This document shows, in pieces, positions 42,837 to 51,920 of a stretch of DNA of 64,000 nt. Each line of letters starts with the position of its first letter. The first letter of the stretch is position 1. A program made the position numbers and the translations under genes. Under the pieces are notes generated by a model, which was not told the origin of the DNA, searched no databases, and worked only from the letters and a program-made list of their open reading frames with translations. Source of the stretch: Diaphorobacter sp. HDW4B (GTDB lineage: Bacteria; Pseudomonadota; Gammaproteobacteria; Burkholderiales; Burkholderiaceae_C); assembly GCF_011305535.1 (NCBI RefSeq), contig NZ_CP049906.1:248001-312000 (forward strand), in the 5' to 3' direction.

Positions 42837-44437
42837 ACATGGCGTTTGATTATGTGATCGTTGGTGGTGGAACTGCGGGCTGCGTTCTGGCCAATCGCCT
42901 CTCGACCGATCCTGCTTGTGAAGTGTTGCTTCTGGAGGCGGGTGGACCACCCAAGGGACTTTGGCCCAATATGCCTGCGGGGACGGCGAAGATGTTCAAC
43001 CGGGGGCCCTACAACTGGGGATTCGAGACCGAACCGGAAAAGGAACTGAATGACCGCCGCATCTATGCGCCTCGCGGAAAGGGGCTTGGGGGCTCCAGTC
43101 TCATCAATGGGATGGTGTTCGGCCGCGGTCACCCGGAGGACTATGACGCATGGGCTCAGTTCGGGATCAAGGGCTGGTCCTGGGCTGATGTACTTCCGCA
43201 TTTTCAAAACATTGAGTCGCGCAATGCGAGTGACTCGAAGCTTCGCGGCCAAGCAGGCGAACTGAGCATCATCGATCCCAGCTACGTGCATCCCGCGTCG
43301 CTGGATTTCATCGAAGCATGTGGACAAGCCGGTTTCGAACGCAATGAAGATATGAACGGAAGCAGCAACAATTCGGGTGCTGGATTGCTGCAATTCAATA
43401 TCAAGAATGGACGCCGCCATAGTTCGTCGCATGCATTTTTGCAGCCGGTTCGCAATCGCAAGAATCTGCATGTGTTCGATCACAGCCAGGCAATGAAGGT
43501 CTTGCTGGAAGGCCGCAAGGCGATTGGTGTGGAGTACATGCGTAACGGCGTGACGCTTCAGGTCGCAGCTCGTCGTGAGGTGATTCTTGCATCCGGGGCT
43601 TTTGGTTCACCCACACTGTTGATGCACTCTGGAATTGGCAATGCCCAACTTTTGGCCGACAAGGGTATCAGTGCCGTGCACCATTTACCGGGAGTTGGTG
43701 AGAATCTGCAGGATCACTTCTACACACACAGCGTTTTCGCGTGTACCTCGGACAGTTCATTGAACAAGGACTTCTCCAGTTGGCGCCAAGTGCTCCACGG
43801 GATTCAATACTTGCTCACGCACAAGGGTGCGCTCACCATGGGGGCATCTCAGGCTGTGGCATTTGTGAAGGCGCTTCCTGGCTCTGATCGGGCAGACACC
43901 CAGATCAACTTCAAGCCGGTAACCTGGTCACGCAAACCAGACGGGAGTGTCAGCATCATCAAGACGCCGGAGTTCTGCGCTGCGAGCTGCTTCTTGCGCC
44001 CGTATTCACGTGGAAGAGTAGGGATCCGTTCCGGAGATCCATTGGCGGCTCCGGTGATTCACGCAAATTATCTGAGCGCACCCAAAGACAAACAGGCGGT
44101 ACTCAATTCATTCCGTATTGCACGAAGCATCTTCTCGCAACCGGCATTGCGTGGAAGGGTCAAAGCCGAAAGCTTGCCTGGTGCTCAGATTCAGGGCGAT
44201 GATGAATTGATGGATTACGTGCGTCGATATGGCGCTTCGATGCACCACTGGGCGGGCTCTTGCCGCATGGGGAGCGATGCAGACGCCGTGGTCGATGAAC
44301 GTTTGCGGGTGCGTGGGATAGCGAGTCTTCGAGTGGTGGATGCCTCGGTGTTTCCGTTGATTCCATCAACGAACACAAATGCACCGACGTTCATGCTGGC
44401 AGATCGAGCAGCGACGCTGATCGTCAGCGCCCAGTAA
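42833..44437 (+). CDS. GMC-family FAD alcohol dehydrogenase/oxidase
   Basis: 534-residue glucose-methanol-choline oxidoreductase, choline-dehydrogenase-like. The FAD dinucleotide motif YVIVGGGTAGCVLANRLS is at the start, the GMC signature 1 region KGLGGSSLINGMVFGRGHP and signature 2 region ASGAFGSPTLLMHSGIG follow, and the C-terminal active-site His is in MHHWAGSCRMG. No signal peptide is visible, so it works in the cytoplasm or at the inner membrane. Its ATGA overlap with the ALDH gene shows tight coupling. It probably oxidises a primary alcohol to an aldehyde. It is the last plus gene before the convergent AraC regulator. Confidence 0.93.
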   Translation: MNMAFDYVIVGGGTAGCVLANRLSTDPACEVLLLEAGGPPKGLWPNMPAGTAKMFNRGPYNWGFETEPEKELNDRRIYAPRGKGLGGSSLINGMVFGRGHPEDYDAWAQFGIKGWSWADVLPHFQNIESRNASDSKLRGQAGELSIIDPSYVHPASLDFIEACGQAGFERNEDMNGSSNNSGAGLLQFNIKNGRRHSSSHAFLQPVRNRKNLHVFDHSQAMKVLLEGRKAIGVEYMRNGVTLQVAARREVILASGAFGSPTLLMHSGIGNAQLLADKGISAVHHLPGVGENLQDHFYTHSVFACTSDSSLNKDFSSWRQVLHGIQYLLTHKGALTMGASQAVAFVKALPGSDRADTQINFKPVTWSRKPDGSVSIIKTPEFCAASCFLRPYSRGRVGIRSGDPLAAPVIHANYLSAPKDKQAVLNSFRIARSIFSQPALRGRVKAESLPGAQIQGDDELMDYVRRYGASMHHWAGSCRMGSDADAVVDERLRVRGIASLRVVDASVFPLIPSTNTNAPTFMLADRAATLIVSAQ

Positions 44438-44459
44438 TTCGATCTGGCAACGAGAGTCT

Positions 44460-44495
44460 CCAATGTGCGAGATCGCGTCCACTTTTTCACATTGG
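44460..44495 (+). terminator. Weak hairpin in the convergent gap
   Basis: CCAATGTG (44460-44467) and CACATTGG (44488-44495) can pair around 20 bases; a second small hairpin CGTCTA-GAAA-TAGACG follows at 44502-44517. They lie between the converging GMC and AraC genes. There is no downstream T run, so a terminator role is only suggested by position. Confidence 0.35.
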
Positions 44496-44572
44496 ACACT
44501 ACGTCTAGAAATAGACGCCCATTTCTGACATGCCGGGACTTCCACCGCGAGGTGCAGCGCACCAAAGCGCGC

Positions 44573-45586
44573 CTACTTCAGCGAAGGTGCCGTATATGTA
44601 CGCAGGTATTCGCCGATGCTTTTCCCCGTCCAGCCCCGGAACGCGCGACGGAAAGCCTGCACGTTGAGATAGCCGAGTTCCGCGGCGGTCTCCTTCACTG
44701 GCAGGCCTTCCTGACACAACGAGCGTATCGCCAGGTCCAGGCGGGATTGGTTGAGTTGCTCGCTGAAGGAAGTCCCTTCGTGCTGAAGATGCCGACGCAG
44801 CGAGCGTGGGCTCATGCCGAGGTAGTCTGCGGCCTGCGCGATGTCCGGTGGGTCCTGTGGCTGGTTCAGCATCATGCTGCGCAGGCGCTCGGAAGTCTGG
44901 CGGTTGCGACCGGACTGGCGGATGAACTGGTCCAGATAGCGCAGGCACAGCTCGTGAAACTCGGGGTCGTGACCCGGCAGAGGATGGTCGATCGACACGG
45001 ACCTTATGCGCACGGAGATCATCGATTCGGAAAACCGCACGGGGCAGCCAAGGGCCTCTTCATAGCGGTTCTTGTACGCGGGTGCACGATAGTCGTATGT
45101 GCATTCGGCGAGTTGCCACAAGGGGCCGAGCAGCGACGGTCCCAAGCCCACGGCCATGGACGTGATCTCCTCTGCCTCGAACCGACCGAACGGGCGATCC
45201 GTGCGGGCTACCTTGTAATGAATGCACCAGTCGTTTCGACCTTTGTCGACCAGCTCCACGGCGGTTGTGGTGCCCACGGCGCTGGAATACTTCTGCCAGA
45301 GCACCAACGCGCTGCGCAGGTTGGGCGCCGTCATCTGTGCGTGGGCCAGGATTCCGAAGTCGACGAGCTGTGCTTGTGAGCCCAGCTCCAGTCCAAGGCC
45401 TGGGTCGCGCGTCAGACGCAGCATGTTTTGCACGACACGCTCGCGTTGACGCGGTGCAATCAGCAAGGCAGGGTCCGTCAGCAGATCCTCGGACAAGCCC
45501 GAATCCGCCAGCACGTCCGCGGGGGCGATGCCTCTGGCCTTCATTCGGGCGACATAAGACCGAATTTTTGTGAGTTTCAACAACAT
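44573..45586 (-). CDS. AraC-family transcriptional regulator
   Basis: 337-residue regulator. The N-terminal part (about 20-210) is the arabinose-binding-like domain of the PF12625 type often found in OruR/ArgR-like AraC regulators (DSGLSEDLLTDPALLIAP, LGLELGSQAQLVDFGILAHA). The C-terminal double HTH is at about 245-330 (AADYLGMSPRSLRRHLQHEG, LPVKETAAELGYLNVQAFRR, then FRGWTGKSIGEYL). I use the ATG at 45586; the frame is open to 46036 but that extension crosses the divergent promoter and the start of the next gene and is not conserved. It is divergent from the kinase-like/DUF1329 gene pair, its likely target. Confidence 0.9.
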   Translation of the reverse strand: MLLKLTKIRSYVARMKARGIAPADVLADSGLSEDLLTDPALLIAPRQRERVVQNMLRLTRDPGLGLELGSQAQLVDFGILAHAQMTAPNLRSALVLWQKYSSAVGTTTAVELVDKGRNDWCIHYKVARTDRPFGRFEAEEITSMAVGLGPSLLGPLWQLAECTYDYRAPAYKNRYEEALGCPVRFSESMISVRIRSVSIDHPLPGHDPEFHELCLRYLDQFIRQSGRNRQTSERLRSMMLNQPQDPPDIAQAADYLGMSPRSLRRHLQHEGTSFSEQLNQSRLDLAIRSLCQEGLPVKETAAELGYLNVQAFRRAFRGWTGKSIGEYLRTYTAPSLK

Positions 45587-45978
45587 CTTTTGTGTCCTGC
45601 GGCGCGATATCTGGATGCGGACCTTGTCTTGAAGACGGGCAACTGAGTTGGTAACCCTCACCAGTCCTGCATGGATGCAGCAAGCAGCGTGGCCTATCCA
45701 TGCACTGCATTTGGGTTCGCGGGCGCGTTGCCAGTATGTGGCCTGAACGGCACCTGAGTGTCGGCAGAACCCACAGGGATTTCCCCAGTTCAGGTGCGCA
45801 TCGGGCAAGCAAGTGGTGCAGATCAGGCCACCTCGGTTCCGCCGCTTGAGGCCGCAACCTATTCTTCGACCACGTTGCAAGTCGCAGGTGGCGCACCGTT
45901 CAAAGGCATCGGCCACTGCCAGCAACGCGATCCAAACCACCAAGCAATTTTCATCATTCGACACCGGAAGCTCACTCC
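45587..45978. other. 392-bp divergent region between AraC and kinase-like genes
   Basis: No gene is supported here. The region should hold the divergent promoters and the AraC operator. I see no unambiguous direct repeats or -35/-10 pairs by eye; a partial inverted match CATGGATG...ATCCATG lies near 45670-45705. Confidence 0.4.
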
Positions 45979-47139
45979 ATGACATGGACGTTAGAACGCC
46001 TGCAAGCGGTATATGAGAACGACCAACTCCGCGCACACGAGAAGGTCTACAGCGCCAACGAGATACCTCTGAACTACGAAGCCATCACCGCTGCGTGGCT
46101 GACCGACGCGCTGTGCAAAGGGCACCCGGGCGCGGAGGTCGTGGACTTTGATTGGAACGCTCCTGACGACGGCACATCGAACCGCCGCAGGCTGCAGGTT
46201 GCGTACAACGCTGCGGGTCGCGAGGCGGCGTTGCCGACACGCATTTTCTGCAAGGCGAGCCAAGGACTGGCCAATCGGTATGCGCTGGGCGTCAGTGGCG
46301 CGGCATATGCCGAGTCGACGTTCTACAACCATGTCCGCCCGTTGCTGAAGGGCGTCAATGCGCCGATTGGCGTGTTCGCCAACTACGATGACGAGACCCT
46401 TAACTCCATCGTGATGGTCGAAGACCTGACCGATCAAGTAACGGCTTTCTGTGATCACACGACCAGCATCACTCGCCAGTTGGCCGAAAGCCAGATCGAT
46501 CTGCTCGCGCGTCTGCATGGTCAGTGTTATGGAAATGTTGAACTGCTTGCGCAGCACCAGCGCTTCAAAAGTTGGCCGGAATACTTCAACGGCACCTTGG
46601 TCTTCGGCATGCGCGAAGGCTCCGAGCAAGGCTTCGCAAGGGCGTCTGACCTGATCCCCGTGCGGCTGCATCGGCGCGCCGCCGAAATCTGGCCAGCCAC
46701 GGTGAAGTCAGTGGAACTCGCACACCGACTGCCTCACACGCTCGCCCATGGAGATGTGCATTTGAAGAACTGGTACATCCTGCGCGACGGCTCCATGGCG
46801 CTGGGGGACTGGCAGTGCCTCAGTCATGGTTACTGGGCACGAGATTTCGCCTACGCGATCGGAACTTCTTTGACCGTGGAAGACCGCCGCGAATGGGAGC
46901 GCGATCTGCTGCGTCGCTACCTTGACGGATTGCATGCGGCTGGTGGTCCCAAGCTTGATTTCAGCACGGGCTGGCTGCATTACCGACAGCAGATGCCGGC
47001 CGCATTGACCTGGTGGACCATTACCTACAACCCCGCGCCCGGCATGCCCGACATGCAGCCGATGGCTGCGTCGATTCAGTTCGTATCGCGCTTGGCCACT
47101 GCCATGGACGACATCGACACGCTCGACAGCTTGGCCTGA
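45979..47139 (+). CDS. Phosphotransferase (APH/ecdysteroid-kinase-like) family protein
   Basis: 386-residue protein with the aminoglycoside-phosphotransferase/EcKinase fold. The catalytic loop is LAHGDVHLKNWYI (Asp as base, Asn as metal ligand) and the metal-binding DFG-equivalent is LGDWQCLSHGYWARD. The N-lobe contains FCKASQG with the ATP-binding Lys. It should phosphorylate a hydroxyl group of a small molecule. Proteins of this type are common next to acyl-CoA dehydrogenase and DUF1329 genes in catabolic clusters of Proteobacteria, but their substrates there are mostly unknown. It is transcribed with the DUF1329 gene 44 bp downstream. Confidence 0.85.
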   Translation: MTWTLERLQAVYENDQLRAHEKVYSANEIPLNYEAITAAWLTDALCKGHPGAEVVDFDWNAPDDGTSNRRRLQVAYNAAGREAALPTRIFCKASQGLANRYALGVSGAAYAESTFYNHVRPLLKGVNAPIGVFANYDDETLNSIVMVEDLTDQVTAFCDHTTSITRQLAESQIDLLARLHGQCYGNVELLAQHQRFKSWPEYFNGTLVFGMREGSEQGFARASDLIPVRLHRRAAEIWPATVKSVELAHRLPHTLAHGDVHLKNWYILRDGSMALGDWQCLSHGYWARDFAYAIGTSLTVEDRREWERDLLRRYLDGLHAAGGPKLDFSTGWLHYRQQMPAALTWWTITYNPAPGMPDMQPMAASIQFVSRLATAMDDIDTLDSLA

Positions 47140-47183
47140 GCCATTGAGGTCAGGTTCGGATCAACCACTACAAGGAGATGAAT

Positions 47184-48560
47184 GTGAAACCGCAACACAC
47201 TTGCGTCGCACTGATCGCGGCCGCGTGTCTGGGACAAGCCGCGACGGCAGCGGTATCTGAAGACGAAGCCAGGCAATTGGGCGGAGCGCGCCTGACGGCG
47301 TTCGGCTCGGAGAAAGGGGCCAACAAGGATGGAGCGATTCCACCCTATTCGGGCAAGGCCCCTGCGGCCCCGGCCGACTACGACCGCAAGACGCCTGGCC
47401 AGCGACCCGACCCGTACAACGACAAGCCGCTGTTCACGATCACCGCGCAGAACGCTGCCCAATACTCCGACAAACTGGATGGCATGCTGGAAGTGTTCAA
47501 GGCCTACCCGGACTTCCGCATGGACGTGTACCCGTCGCGGCGCGATTGGGTCTACCCGCAGCAGGTGCTGGACAACACGGTGAAGAATGCCAGATCGTGC
47601 AAGGCGACCAAAGGCGAGCAGAAACTGGAGGGTTGCTCCGGCGGCTTTCCGTTTCCGATTCCCAAGACGGGGTATGAAGTGATGTGGAATCACCTGATCC
47701 AGTACCAGGCACCCGCTTACATGGTGCAGGTCACGGGCTATCTCACGCCATCCAACGGCGTGGCCGTGCTGCAGACGAGAACGGAAGCCCTGCAGCAATA
47801 CGACTACTACGATCCTGGCTGCACCACGCCGCATGCCCCAGACGTCGTCTACTGGAAGGTGCTGCAGACCAACACGGCACCGGCACGCAAGGTGGGCGAG
47901 AAGGTATTGATCCTCGACTCGCTCGACATGGTGGACATCGGCCGCCGTGTCTACCAGTACATCCCGGGACAGCGCCGGGTCAAGCTCGCTCCGAATTTGG
48001 CCTACGACACCCCTAGCCCCAACACGGGCGGCGCCTCGACCATGGACGACATCAAGGGCTTTGGCGGAGCGATGGACCGCTACGACTTCAAGCTCGTCGG
48101 CAAAAAGGAGAAGTTCATCATGTACAACAACTTCGCCTTGAACAACGCCAAGACCTGCGCCGACGACAAGGTCGTGAACAACAAGAACTTCCCGCATCCC
48201 GACTGCGTGCGTTGGGAGCTGCATCGGGTCTGGCAGGTGGATGCTGCGCTCAAACCCGGCATGCGTCACATATATGCCAAGCGTGTGTTTTTTTGGGACG
48301 AAGACGCCCCGGGTGCCGGCTCCGCCGAGGGATACGACGCTGCGGGCAAGCTGTACCGCATTCTCAATCAGGCCGCCGTCCCGTTCTACGAGCACGAATC
48401 CGGTGGTGTCTCCGATGCGAGTTATGGCTTGGATCTGCAGACCGGGGCTTGGTATGTCCAAGGCAGTGCGAGTGTGGCGGGCGGTGGCTATTTTCCTGTC
48501 GAGCGCAAGAATGAGCGTTTCTTCTCACCCGAGTCATTGGCCAGCGACGGTATTCGCTGA
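47184..48560 (+). CDS. DUF1329 family exported protein
   Basis: About 458-residue exported protein. A signal peptide (VALIAAACLGQAATAAV) is followed by the DUF1329 domain (LGGARLTAFGSEKGANKDG near the start of the mature protein, MDVYPSRRDWVYPQ, RRVKLAPNLAYDTPSPNTGG). The fold is related to LolA/LolB-like lipid-binding barrels; such proteins are often found with outer membrane DUF1302 proteins and RND exporters in lipid or steroid catabolic regions. I choose the GTG at 47184 because AAGGAG ends six bases before it; the ATG at 47178 abuts the AAGGAG without spacing. A role in handling hydrophobic substrate is inferred from family context. Confidence 0.88.
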   Translation: MKPQHTCVALIAAACLGQAATAAVSEDEARQLGGARLTAFGSEKGANKDGAIPPYSGKAPAAPADYDRKTPGQRPDPYNDKPLFTITAQNAAQYSDKLDGMLEVFKAYPDFRMDVYPSRRDWVYPQQVLDNTVKNARSCKATKGEQKLEGCSGGFPFPIPKTGYEVMWNHLIQYQAPAYMVQVTGYLTPSNGVAVLQTRTEALQQYDYYDPGCTTPHAPDVVYWKVLQTNTAPARKVGEKVLILDSLDMVDIGRRVYQYIPGQRRVKLAPNLAYDTPSPNTGGASTMDDIKGFGGAMDRYDFKLVGKKEKFIMYNNFALNNAKTCADDKVVNNKNFPHPDCVRWELHRVWQVDAALKPGMRHIYAKRVFFWDEDAPGAGSAEGYDAAGKLYRILNQAAVPFYEHESGGVSDASYGLDLQTGAWYVQGSASVAGGGYFPVERKNERFFSPESLASDGIR

Positions 48561-48703
48561 GCAGCAACGACTTCTGCATGTATTGCTTCGTGCCTACCCA
48601 CGTACTGGAAAGCCATGATGATCCGCTACTCCGGGGCGACGAACCAGTGTCTGGTGCTGGACCTTTGAGGATTGTCGGTTGAGAGCGCGGCGAGATGAAG
48701 ATT

Positions 48704-48740
48704 GCGACAACTGCACAACGCAAGGCTGTGCAGTTGTTGC
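48704..48740. terminator. Hairpin between convergent operons
   Basis: A 14-bp stem (48704-48717 with 48727-48740; one G-T pair, nine-base loop) lies between the converging DUF1329 and hydratase genes. No long T run follows on the plus strand, so it may act as a weak terminator or as a transcript end stabiliser. Confidence 0.6.
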
Positions 48741-48760
48741 TTCAATTCAGGCTATCCAAT

Positions 48761-49621
48761 TCAGGCAATCTGGGCATGCCCAAAGTTCAGCACCACCACC
48801 TTGCGCTCCGTCGCCGTCGCGCGAAAGCTTACGCCTGATGCGGTCTTCCAGAACTCGGTCATGATGGTTTCGCCTGGATAGACCGGCGACGAAAAGCGCA
48901 GGGAGACCGAGCGCAGGCGTTCGGGTTGGTCGTCGCACAGGGCTTGCAGGATCGCACGTGTTGCCACGCCCATGGTGCACAGGCCGTGCAAGATGGGGCG
49001 ATCGAAACCTGCCTTACGGGCAATTTCCGGTGATGCGTGGATCGGGTTGTAGTCACCTGAGAGGCGGTAGATCAGGCCCGATTGCGGCAGCGTTGTGAGG
49101 CTGATGCTGTCGGCGGGCGGCGTGTCGGGGATGGGGTGGACGGCCGGAACCTCGGTGGTGGTTCCGCCGCAGCCGCCGTCTCCGCGCAGGACGTAGGTGG
49201 AGAGCACGGTCGCCACTTTTTCCTGAGTGAGCTTGTCGGAGAGCGTCTTCTCCAAGTAAAGCATGGCGCCTTTGCCTTCGCCCTTGTCGATCACGTTGGC
49301 GACGCGATACGCGCCCACGTAGGTGCGACCGGGTTCGAGCGGGCGGTGGATGGTGAACGACTGCTCGCCATGCAGCAGTTTGACCCACTCGATTTCCAGC
49401 TCCGGCTCCTTCACCCATGGCCCGGGGTGGCAGATGACGTTGACCATCGCGGGGAAGACCTTGAGTCCACCGGGTTTGTCTTCGTAGACGAACTGCAGGT
49501 CTTCTGCCACATTGGGGCGGTCACCCACGCCTACGCCGAGCGAGTACAGCATGCAGTCGCGCGGCGTGATCGTGTGCTCGGTCAGCGGGAATTCCCGCGC
49601 AAGTACTTTGGCAAGCTGCAT
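48761..49621 (-). CDS. MaoC/hydratase-2 family enoyl-CoA hydratase
   Basis: 286-residue double-hotdog enzyme of the peroxisomal multifunctional enzyme hydratase-2 type. The C-terminal hotdog has the R-specific hydratase motif YRLSGDYNPIHASPEIARKA (catalytic Asp and His) followed by RPILHGLCTMG. The N-terminal hotdog is the substrate-binding half (DRPNVAEDLQFVYEDKPGGL, FPAMVNVICHPGPWV). It hydrates a 2-enoyl-CoA to an (R)-3-hydroxyacyl-CoA. Two bases separate it from the SDR gene upstream, whose product would oxidise the hydroxyacyl-CoA. It is the last gene of the minus operon from 54629. Bulky substrates are typical of this type. Confidence 0.92.
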   Translation of the reverse strand: MQLAKVLAREFPLTEHTITPRDCMLYSLGVGVGDRPNVAEDLQFVYEDKPGGLKVFPAMVNVICHPGPWVKEPELEIEWVKLLHGEQSFTIHRPLEPGRTYVGAYRVANVIDKGEGKGAMLYLEKTLSDKLTQEKVATVLSTYVLRGDGGCGGTTTEVPAVHPIPDTPPADSISLTTLPQSGLIYRLSGDYNPIHASPEIARKAGFDRPILHGLCTMGVATRAILQALCDDQPERLRSVSLRFSSPVYPGETIMTEFWKTASGVSFRATATERKVVVLNFGHAQIA

Positions 49622-49623
49622 GG

Positions 49624-50535
49624 TCAGACCGGGTCCCAGGTGAACACGTCACGCGACTTGTCGAGCGGGAAGAACGAGGGTGCGAACATGGGAATGGCGC
49701 GGTCGAGGCAGGTTTCCACGGTCCAGCCTTCGCTGTTGTGGGCGGTGCGGATGGGGCGGGGCTGGGAGAACAGGAAGATCTCGTTGTTGCGCACGCCGAA
49801 GATCTGGCCGCTCACGTTGGCTGCGCGGTCGGTCAGCAGCGCGCAGGTGAAGGGAGCGATCTTGTTGGCCTCGAGACGCATGTTGACTTCCTGACGGGCC
49901 TTGCCTTCGGGCGTGTCGGTGGGGATGGTGCCCACCATGCGCGTGTAGGCAAACGGCGCGATGCAGTTGGAGCGCACGTTGAACTTCTCCAGATCCAGCG
50001 AGATGGACTTGGACAGGCCGACGATGCCCATCTTGGCCGCCATGTAGTTGGCCTGCCCCATGTTGCCGATCAGGCCCGAGGTGGAGGTCATGTGCACGTA
50101 GGAGCCGCTACCCTGGCCCTTGAAATACGGTGCCACGGCGCGCGAGACGTTCCAGCTGCCCTTCAGATGCACCTTGATGACGGCATCGAAATCTTCCTCG
50201 GTCATCTTGTGGAACAGGATGTCGCGCAGATTGCCCGCGTTGTTGACGACGCCGTCGATGCGGCCGTAGAGGTCGAGTGCCTGCTGCACGATCTTCTGGG
50301 CCGATGCCCATTCGGCCACGCTGTCGGTGTTGGCCGATGCCGTGCCGCCTTCGGCTTCGATGGCCTTGACGGTTTCCTGTGCCGGGCCGCTGCTGGCGCC
50401 GCTTCCGTCGATGTTGACGCCGAGGTCGTTGACGATCACCTTCGCGCCCTGGCGTGCCGCTTCCATCGCGATACCCTTGCCCACACCGGCACCTGCGCCG
50501 GTAACGATGATGACTTTTCCTTCGAGCAGATTCAC
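49624..50535 (-). CDS. SDR-family 3-hydroxyacyl-CoA dehydrogenase (HSD17B4-like)
   Basis: 303-residue short-chain dehydrogenase. The cofactor motif VTGAGAGVGKGIA, the NNAGNLRD region and the catalytic Ser-Tyr-x-x-x-Lys set (TSTSGLIGNMGQANYMAAK) are complete. The C-terminal extension (ANVSGQIFGVRNNEIFLFSQ) is typical of the SDR part of HSD17B4/MFE-2, where it is fused to a hydratase 2; here hydratase and dehydrogenase are separate adjacent genes. It should oxidise the (R)-3-hydroxyacyl-CoA made by the 48761 protein with NAD. Confidence 0.92.
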   Translation of the reverse strand: MNLLEGKVIIVTGAGAGVGKGIAMEAARQGAKVIVNDLGVNIDGSGASSGPAQETVKAIEAEGGTASANTDSVAEWASAQKIVQQALDLYGRIDGVVNNAGNLRDILFHKMTEEDFDAVIKVHLKGSWNVSRAVAPYFKGQGSGSYVHMTSTSGLIGNMGQANYMAAKMGIVGLSKSISLDLEKFNVRSNCIAPFAYTRMVGTIPTDTPEGKARQEVNMRLEANKIAPFTCALLTDRAANVSGQIFGVRNNEIFLFSQPRPIRTAHNSEGWTVETCLDRAIPMFAPSFFPLDKSRDVFTWDPV

Positions 50536-50582
50536 TTGGATCTCCAGTAGTAGATTGATTGATTTGTTGTGAGGGGTTGGGC

Positions 50583-51896
50583 TTACAGTCGCGCCGCGAT
50601 GCCGCGCCAGGAGGCCAGCAGCGTGTCGCGAAATTCGGGGGCCGCCACCGAGATCAGTGCCTCGGCGCGCTCATGCACGCTGGCACCATTGAGGTTGGCC
50701 ACGCCGTGTTCGGTGACGACGAAATCGACGTCGATGCGCGAGAGCGTCACCACGGAATGCTCGGAGAGCTGTGGCGTGATGCGCGATCCGGTCTTGTGGC
50801 GTGAGGGAAGGGCGACGATGCTGCGTCCGCCAACCGACATGCGGCCTGCGCGCGCAAAGTCCGGTGCGCCGCCGCAGCCGCTCACGGCCATGCCGTTGGC
50901 GTGTTCGAGATTGCACTGACCGAACAGGTCCACTTCCAATGCCGAGTTCACCGCGACGAATCGATCGATGGCATTGAGCGTGGCCGCGCTGTGGGTGACA
51001 TCGCAGCCCAGAACGCGCAGTGATTCAAATTCTGCGGCCTGTTCGTAGAAGCGCTGACTTCCGACCAATACGCAGGTCGTGTGCGGATAAGACATGTCCA
51101 GCGCACCGGCTTTGGCGAGTTCCAGAAAGCCGTCCGACAACATTCCCGAGTGCATGCGCAGTCTGCGACGATCGTGCAGCAGTTGCATCAACGCGGTGGG
51201 AACCTTGCCCAGACCAGCCTGCAGCGTGCAGCCGTCTTCGATGAGCGATACGATGTTGCGGGAGATGGCCTCGGTGATGGCATCGGCCGGTGCCGAGTAG
51301 TTGGGCAGTGGCGTGTCCACTTCGCATACGTAGTCGAAGCGGCTGTAAGGAATGCTGACCGCGCCGGGAATGCGCGGTGTCTGGCGATTGATGAGTGCGA
51401 GCACGCGTCGACTCTTGTTCAGCACGACGGGCATGAATTCGACGGCCGGGCCGAGCGAGCAGTTGCCCTGCGCATCGGGGGCGGACACCTGCACGACGGT
51501 CAGGTCCACATCCACATGCTCGTTCAGGTGCCGCACGAAGCCGGAGTAGGAAAGCGGCAGCGCACGAAAGCGTCCGTCGCGCTGCGCCTGCGTGACGCCG
51601 GGCTGCATGAAGAGACCCGTGACCTCACCGGTGGCGTGCAGGCCCTGGAGTTCCAGCCGGTTGATGCTCGGCACGTAGGTGGTGAGAATGCGTGCGCCTT
51701 CGGTGCATGTCGGTTCGCGCAGCAACTCGGTCATGAACTCCTGAGGCGCGCCGCTGGAGCCGGGAACATAGACCAGGCCGCCCGCCTGCACAAGCTGCGG
51801 CATCTGATGTGCTTCGATGCTGCGTGCGCGAGGCAGGTTCAGCATCGCTGCGGCTGGAGTTTCATTGGGCACAGTGCGCATGGCGGGCGAGGTCAT
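50583..51896 (-). CDS. Acetyl-CoA hydrolase/transferase family CoA-transferase
   Basis: About 437-residue class I CoA-transferase of the 4-hydroxybutyrate/acetyl-CoA hydrolase group. The glutamate nucleophile is likely in NSALEVDLFGQCNLEHANG, and the glycine-rich CoA-binding GCGGAPDFARAG and the TEHGVANLNG motif near the end are typical. The ATG at 51896 has GTGGAAC ahead of it; a GTG at 51905 is the alternative start. It lies between the thiolase and SDR genes and probably activates the carboxylic acid that this cluster degrades, or releases CoA from a product. No CoA ligase is in the cluster, which supports activation. Confidence 0.88.
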   Translation of the reverse strand: MTSPAMRTVPNETPAAAMLNLPRARSIEAHQMPQLVQAGGLVYVPGSSGAPQEFMTELLREPTCTEGARILTTYVPSINRLELQGLHATGEVTGLFMQPGVTQAQRDGRFRALPLSYSGFVRHLNEHVDVDLTVVQVSAPDAQGNCSLGPAVEFMPVVLNKSRRVLALINRQTPRIPGAVSIPYSRFDYVCEVDTPLPNYSAPADAITEAISRNIVSLIEDGCTLQAGLGKVPTALMQLLHDRRRLRMHSGMLSDGFLELAKAGALDMSYPHTTCVLVGSQRFYEQAAEFESLRVLGCDVTHSAATLNAIDRFVAVNSALEVDLFGQCNLEHANGMAVSGCGGAPDFARAGRMSVGGRSIVALPSRHKTGSRITPQLSEHSVVTLSRIDVDFVVTEHGVANLNGASVHERAEALISVAAPEFRDTLLASWRGIAARL

Positions 51897-51920
51897 CAGT
51901 TCCACGTCAGTGGGCTTTCA

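Noticed and set aside
45587-46036. N-terminal extension of the AraC regulator
   Set aside because: It reads Cys-rich non-conserved sequence across the divergent promoter and into the next gene; AraC homology begins at the ATG 45586.
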